DNA of 12,048 bases. Origin: Echinostoma caproni. Taxonomy: Eukaryota > Platyhelminthes > Trematoda > Plagiorchiida > Echinostomatidae. A program made the position numbers and the translations under genes. The stretch covers positions 50,579-62,626 of the forward strand of contig UZAN01040602.1 in the NCBI GenBank assembly GCA_900618425.1. Reading direction: 5' to 3'. This document shows positions 10,701 through 12,048 of this stretch, in pieces (position 1 is the first letter of the stretch; each line of letters opens with the position of its first letter). The notes beneath the pieces were generated by a model. It did not search any database. It was not told where the DNA came from and was given only the letters and a program-made list of their open reading frames with translations.

Positions 10701-12048
10701 TTCCTGTTCGTTGCTTGCAAGTATACGGATGATGTAATTGACTTTCTTTATTCCAACGATGTCTGCTTTGATTCTCTTCAAGATAGTTTGCAGATGGTAT
10801 TTAGTAGTATACATCATCTTGTTGTGAATGATTAAAATGCACTCAGGGCTGATGCCATCTATACCTTGGTATTGTTCTGTTTCACAATATTTCCTGACCT
10901 GAAAACGTCTTTTCAAAAGGTTTGGAGATTTAAGAGACTCGCTGCTCCATGAAAAGTTATCTTTGTATTCGTGATTGCTTTTTCTTCCCAACGGTCTGTA
11001 TTGTTTCACAATACTTTTGTCTCTGGCGTTTAAAGAGAAGTAGTTGATCTTGCTACCCGGATCTCTTCTATTTTTTCAGATCTGGTGTTGTAATCGTGGC
11101 TGATTTTGTTGTTTGTAAGCTTTTGGACATCTTTGATAAATGATCGGTGTAACATTATGTGATGATCACCATTGTGTTTGTGCTAAACTGGCAATTTTTG
11201 TCTCCCTTTCTAAATTTCTTAAACTGCCCTTAGAGTACTTAAAACTTATCCGGGCTAGACGGTCTTGTTTTGTCTAGAATCGTATGCGAATAAAAAGGTG
11301 AATTTCTAGGGCTATAACATGTCATTCCTCGTTTCGTGAAGTTGGCAGATATTGTCAGTGTGTAATTCATAATTTATTTGATCAAAAACAAAGTATTTCG
11401 CTTGAGTTAGCCTGTTTTGAATAACGCATTTCTCTACAGCCATCGCCCTACATGTCGGGCTTTCGCTTGGGGAAAGAACAATTGATTGCACCCGTTGTAG
11501 TATTTTGTTTTGGAAACATTTTCTGATTCACAGTCGGTTTCATTCATATTACGGTTCCAAATTCTCATCTTTTGAACAGCGTAATTCAGAGGAGCGTCGT
11601 GTGACTCACTTTTGGTATACCGCTTGGCCGGATCACTCCTCGCCAGAAACCTCCCCATCTTCCGCGCGTCAGCTTTTACAACTAGTCCAGGATGCGGAAG
11701 CCTGTCGTCGTGATTTTCCTTCTACTTCACTTGGATCTCAACCTTCCCTATCCATCCCTCCTCTTGGCGCCCCCGAAACGGCTCAGCAACCGCAGCAGTT
11801 TCCGGTGAAAGCCGTAGCAACACGATTGGCTGGCCTATCTCCGCGCAGGACTGCCGGTATTTTTACCGCTATGACGACAACTGTTGATACATCTCCTGAT
11901 GGTAGTGGACCAATTGTTGTTCATTGCAGTGCTGGTCTAGGCCGAACCGGTTGTTTCATTGCATTGTGCATTGGCTGTGAGCAGTTGCGTCGGGAGGGAA
12001 TGGCAGACATTCTCCAAATTGTAAGTCGTCTCCGATTGGACCGAGGTG
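1659..12048 (+). CDS. KIM-family (PTPRR/PTPN5/PTPN7-like) protein tyrosine phosphatase gene, partial, three exons visible
   Basis: This entry spans the whole visible gene: join(1659-1796, 3062-3481, 11580-12048), open at both ends. The joined frame holds 342 codons plus one base, and all visible introns are phase 0. Motifs in order are [29 protein letters not shown] (the usual KCxxYWP), [48 protein letters not shown] and [15 protein letters not shown] followed by IGC-x-QL and ILxIVxxLRLDRG is typical of the receptor type R7 / KIM phosphatases rather than PTP1B-like enzymes. Known members use a cysteine nucleophile to remove phosphate from the tyrosine of the ERK and p38 activation loop. That role is inferred here, because the kinase-interaction motif would lie upstream of the window. 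The domain carries two large insertions, described under the exons. Orthology to one vertebrate member is not resolved. Drosophila PTP-ER is another candidate relative. Confidence 0.92.
1797..3061 (+). other. Intron between exons A and B (1265 bp)
   Basis: This phase-0 intron begins GTGAGTAG and ends CCTAATCAG, with a long T/C-rich tract before the acceptor. Two overlapping plus-strand open frames at 2426-2786 start without a convincing context, cross an ambiguous base and match nothing known. No nested gene or recognisable repeat was seen. Confidence 0.85.
2566..2566. other. Single ambiguous base (N)
   Basis: One uncalled base lies within the A-B intron. It does not affect any exon described here. 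Confidence 0.99.
3062..3481 (+). CDS. PTP exon B: KCELYLP, ~100-residue Ser-rich E-loop insertion, YGDIHVLV / YSVRQL
   Basis: This internal exon has 140 codons and is phase 0 at both ends. It starts IKCELYLP, matching the family's KCxxYWP, and resumes homology only at codon 116 with [11 protein letters not shown]...YSVRQLRLR. Vertebrate relatives have about five residues in between, so this exon adds about 100: first a Ser/Thr/Val-rich part with runs of serine, then an acidic part ([10 protein letters not shown]), then more Ser/Pro. The acceptor is CAG at 3059-3061 after a strong pyrimidine tract (3019-3055). The donor is most likely CGT|GTAGGT at 3481/3482, chosen because it keeps phase 0 and gives a junction of the same length as in PTPRR when joined to exon C. 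The frame stays open upstream to 2765 and downstream to 3583, but those parts lack homology and are read as intron. The tryptophan of YWP is leucine here. Confidence 0.88.
4088..4136 (+). repeat. Interrupted GTT/TTG trinucleotide microsatellite
   Basis: Six GTT units (4088-4105) and five TTG units (4122-4136) are separated by a 16-base interruption (4106-4121). This is typical intronic simple sequence. In the frame of the overlapping open reading frame it encodes polycysteine. Confidence 0.9.
4490..4517. repeat. 28-bp alternating pyrimidine-purine tract
   Basis: The tract begins CATGCACATGCATGCGCATA and continues in strict pyrimidine-purine alternation until an A-A break after 4517. It includes the palindrome GCATGC. 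Such tracts are prone to form left-handed Z-DNA. Confidence 0.75.
4861..7334. other. Intron interior without recognised gene
   Basis: Only short open frames occur here, for example 4870-5142, 6530-6763 and 7156-7497 on the plus strand. None gives a known domain. The 4870-4960 part has a faint B-box-like sequence on the minus strand but no A box at the right distance, so it is not called as an element. Confidence 0.5.
7335..7348 (+). repeat. (TG)7 dinucleotide microsatellite
   Basis: Seven uninterrupted TG units lie within the large intron. Confidence 0.9.
7738..7747 (+). repeat. Poly-C homopolymer of 10
   Basis: Ten consecutive C bases occur in the intron. Runs of this kind are prone to length errors in sequencing. 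Confidence 0.9.
8532..9059 (-). other. Unexplained antisense open reading frame (175 codons)
   Basis: This is the longest minus-strand open frame in the window. It opens on a TTG, and the first in-frame ATG gives about 118 residues starting [15 protein letters not shown]. The product is basic in the middle ([11 protein letters not shown]) and matches no family that I recognise. No promoter, poly(A) signal or splice partner is evident. It may be a fragment of an old transposon, a nested gene exon or chance. Confidence 0.2.
9581..9597 (+). repeat. (GT)8 dinucleotide microsatellite
   Basis: Eight GT units plus a final G occur in the intron, similar to the tract near 7335. Confidence 0.9.
10640..11200 (+). 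mobile_element. Probable decayed RTE-like non-LTR retrotransposon reverse transcriptase fragment
   Basis: Degraded reverse transcriptase-like pieces appear in order on the plus strand, in shifting frames. [13 protein letters not shown]...SLQDSLQMV (10722-10832) resembles the YADD active site and the helix after it. SLAFKEK (11020-11040), followed after a stop by a piece with SLLFF and W, resembles the SLAVKGRVY...RSVLLYGCETW block of trematode RTE-like elements. NDRC (11139-11150) resembles the FDHRC motif. The distance from YxDD to xDRC is about 413 bases, near the roughly 430 expected in intact elements. Stops and frameshifts show it is a relic. The similarity is seen by eye only, so it could be over-read. 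A 138-codon antisense frame over the same bases is taken as chance. Confidence 0.38.
11580..12048 (+). CDS. PTP exon C (3' cut by window end): WPD loop, second insertion, catalytic P-loop
   Basis: The exon starts at codon CGT after the acceptor TTTTGAACAG (AG at 11578-11579) and stays open for 156 codons to the window edge. It begins [19 protein letters not shown]. The catalytic acid Asp of WPD is codon 11631-11633. The P-loop HCSAGLGRT spans 11922-11948, with the nucleophile Cys at 11925-11927 and the phosphate-binding Arg at 11943-11945, so the CX5R motif is intact. The last residues, [15 protein letters not shown], match the HePTP/PTPRR helix before the Q-loop, which lies beyond the window. 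Between [14 protein letters not shown] and [10 protein letters not shown] there are about 64 residues where relatives have about 8-10, so this is a second insertion (roughly 11715-11906), rich in Pro, Gln, Ser and Thr. A four-residue extension also follows WPDHSSPE. All catalytic residues that can be seen are present, so the enzyme is probably active. Confidence 0.93.

Larger units (their letters stand above)
3482..11579 (+). other. Intron between exons B and C (8098 bp)
   Basis: This phase-0 intron has a donor GTAGGT at 3482 and an acceptor AACAG at 11575-11579. The two conserved halves join as QLRLR-RNSEERR, the same length as in PTPRR, which supports these boundaries. The plus strand is rich in T. 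Apart from the repeats, the two long open frames and the reverse transcriptase relic listed separately, the stretches 3482-4040, 4870-7330, 7350-8530, 9060-9580 and 9600-10630 hold no gene or repeat that I recognise. Confidence 0.82.

Noticed and set aside
10593..11009. Minus-strand open frame of 138 codons
   Set aside because: It has no recognisable domain and opens on GTG. It lies opposite the plus-strand reverse transcriptase-like pieces and is more easily explained as chance in pyrimidine-rich sequence.
11434..11658. Minus-strand open frame of 74 codons
   Set aside because: It overlaps the splice acceptor and start of exon C on the opposite strand and has no homology.

Overview
The window looks like a piece of an animal genome with large introns, most likely a flatworm and probably a digenean fluke. 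This guess rests on the long introns, the moderate GC content, a tRNA-derived SINE copy and a decayed non-LTR retrotransposon. No prokaryotic gene layout, CRISPR array or operon is visible. The species call is an inference. A protein search with the three exons below would settle it. | The only gene that can be identified firmly is a plus-strand, multi-exon protein tyrosine phosphatase (PTP). Three exons are visible: 1659-1796, 3062-3481 and 11580 to the window end (12048). All three splice in phase 0. Together they encode about 342 residues, covering roughly the C-terminal two thirds of a classical PTP catalytic domain: the FIATQGP motif, the VIVMITKL-type strand, the E-loop region, the WPD loop and the catalytic P-loop HCSAGLGRT. 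The flanking sequence ([18 protein letters not shown]) places it in the KIM-type family (PTPRR / PTPN5 STEP / PTPN7 HePTP). In other animals these enzymes dephosphorylate the MAP kinases ERK and p38. The exons for the N-terminal part of the domain and for any kinase-interaction motif lie outside the window, upstream. The end of the domain lies beyond the right edge. | The most unusual feature is that the catalytic domain carries two large insertions. One is about 100 residues, Ser-rich and partly acidic, and sits exactly in the E-loop. The second is about 55 residues, Pro/Gln/Thr-rich, and lies between the helix after the WPD loop and the P-loop strand. Both are encoded in the same exons as the flanking conserved motifs. 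| Layout: 1-1658 is the upstream intron or flank, with a minus-strand tRNA-like SINE at about 370-512. 1659-1796 is exon A. 1797-3061 is a 1.27 kb intron with one ambiguous base. 3062-3481 is exon B. 3482-11579 is an 8.1 kb intron holding microsatellites, two unexplained long open frames (4042-4860 plus, 8532-9059 minus) and a probable reverse transcriptase relic at about 10640-11200. 11580-12048 is exon C, cut by the window edge.
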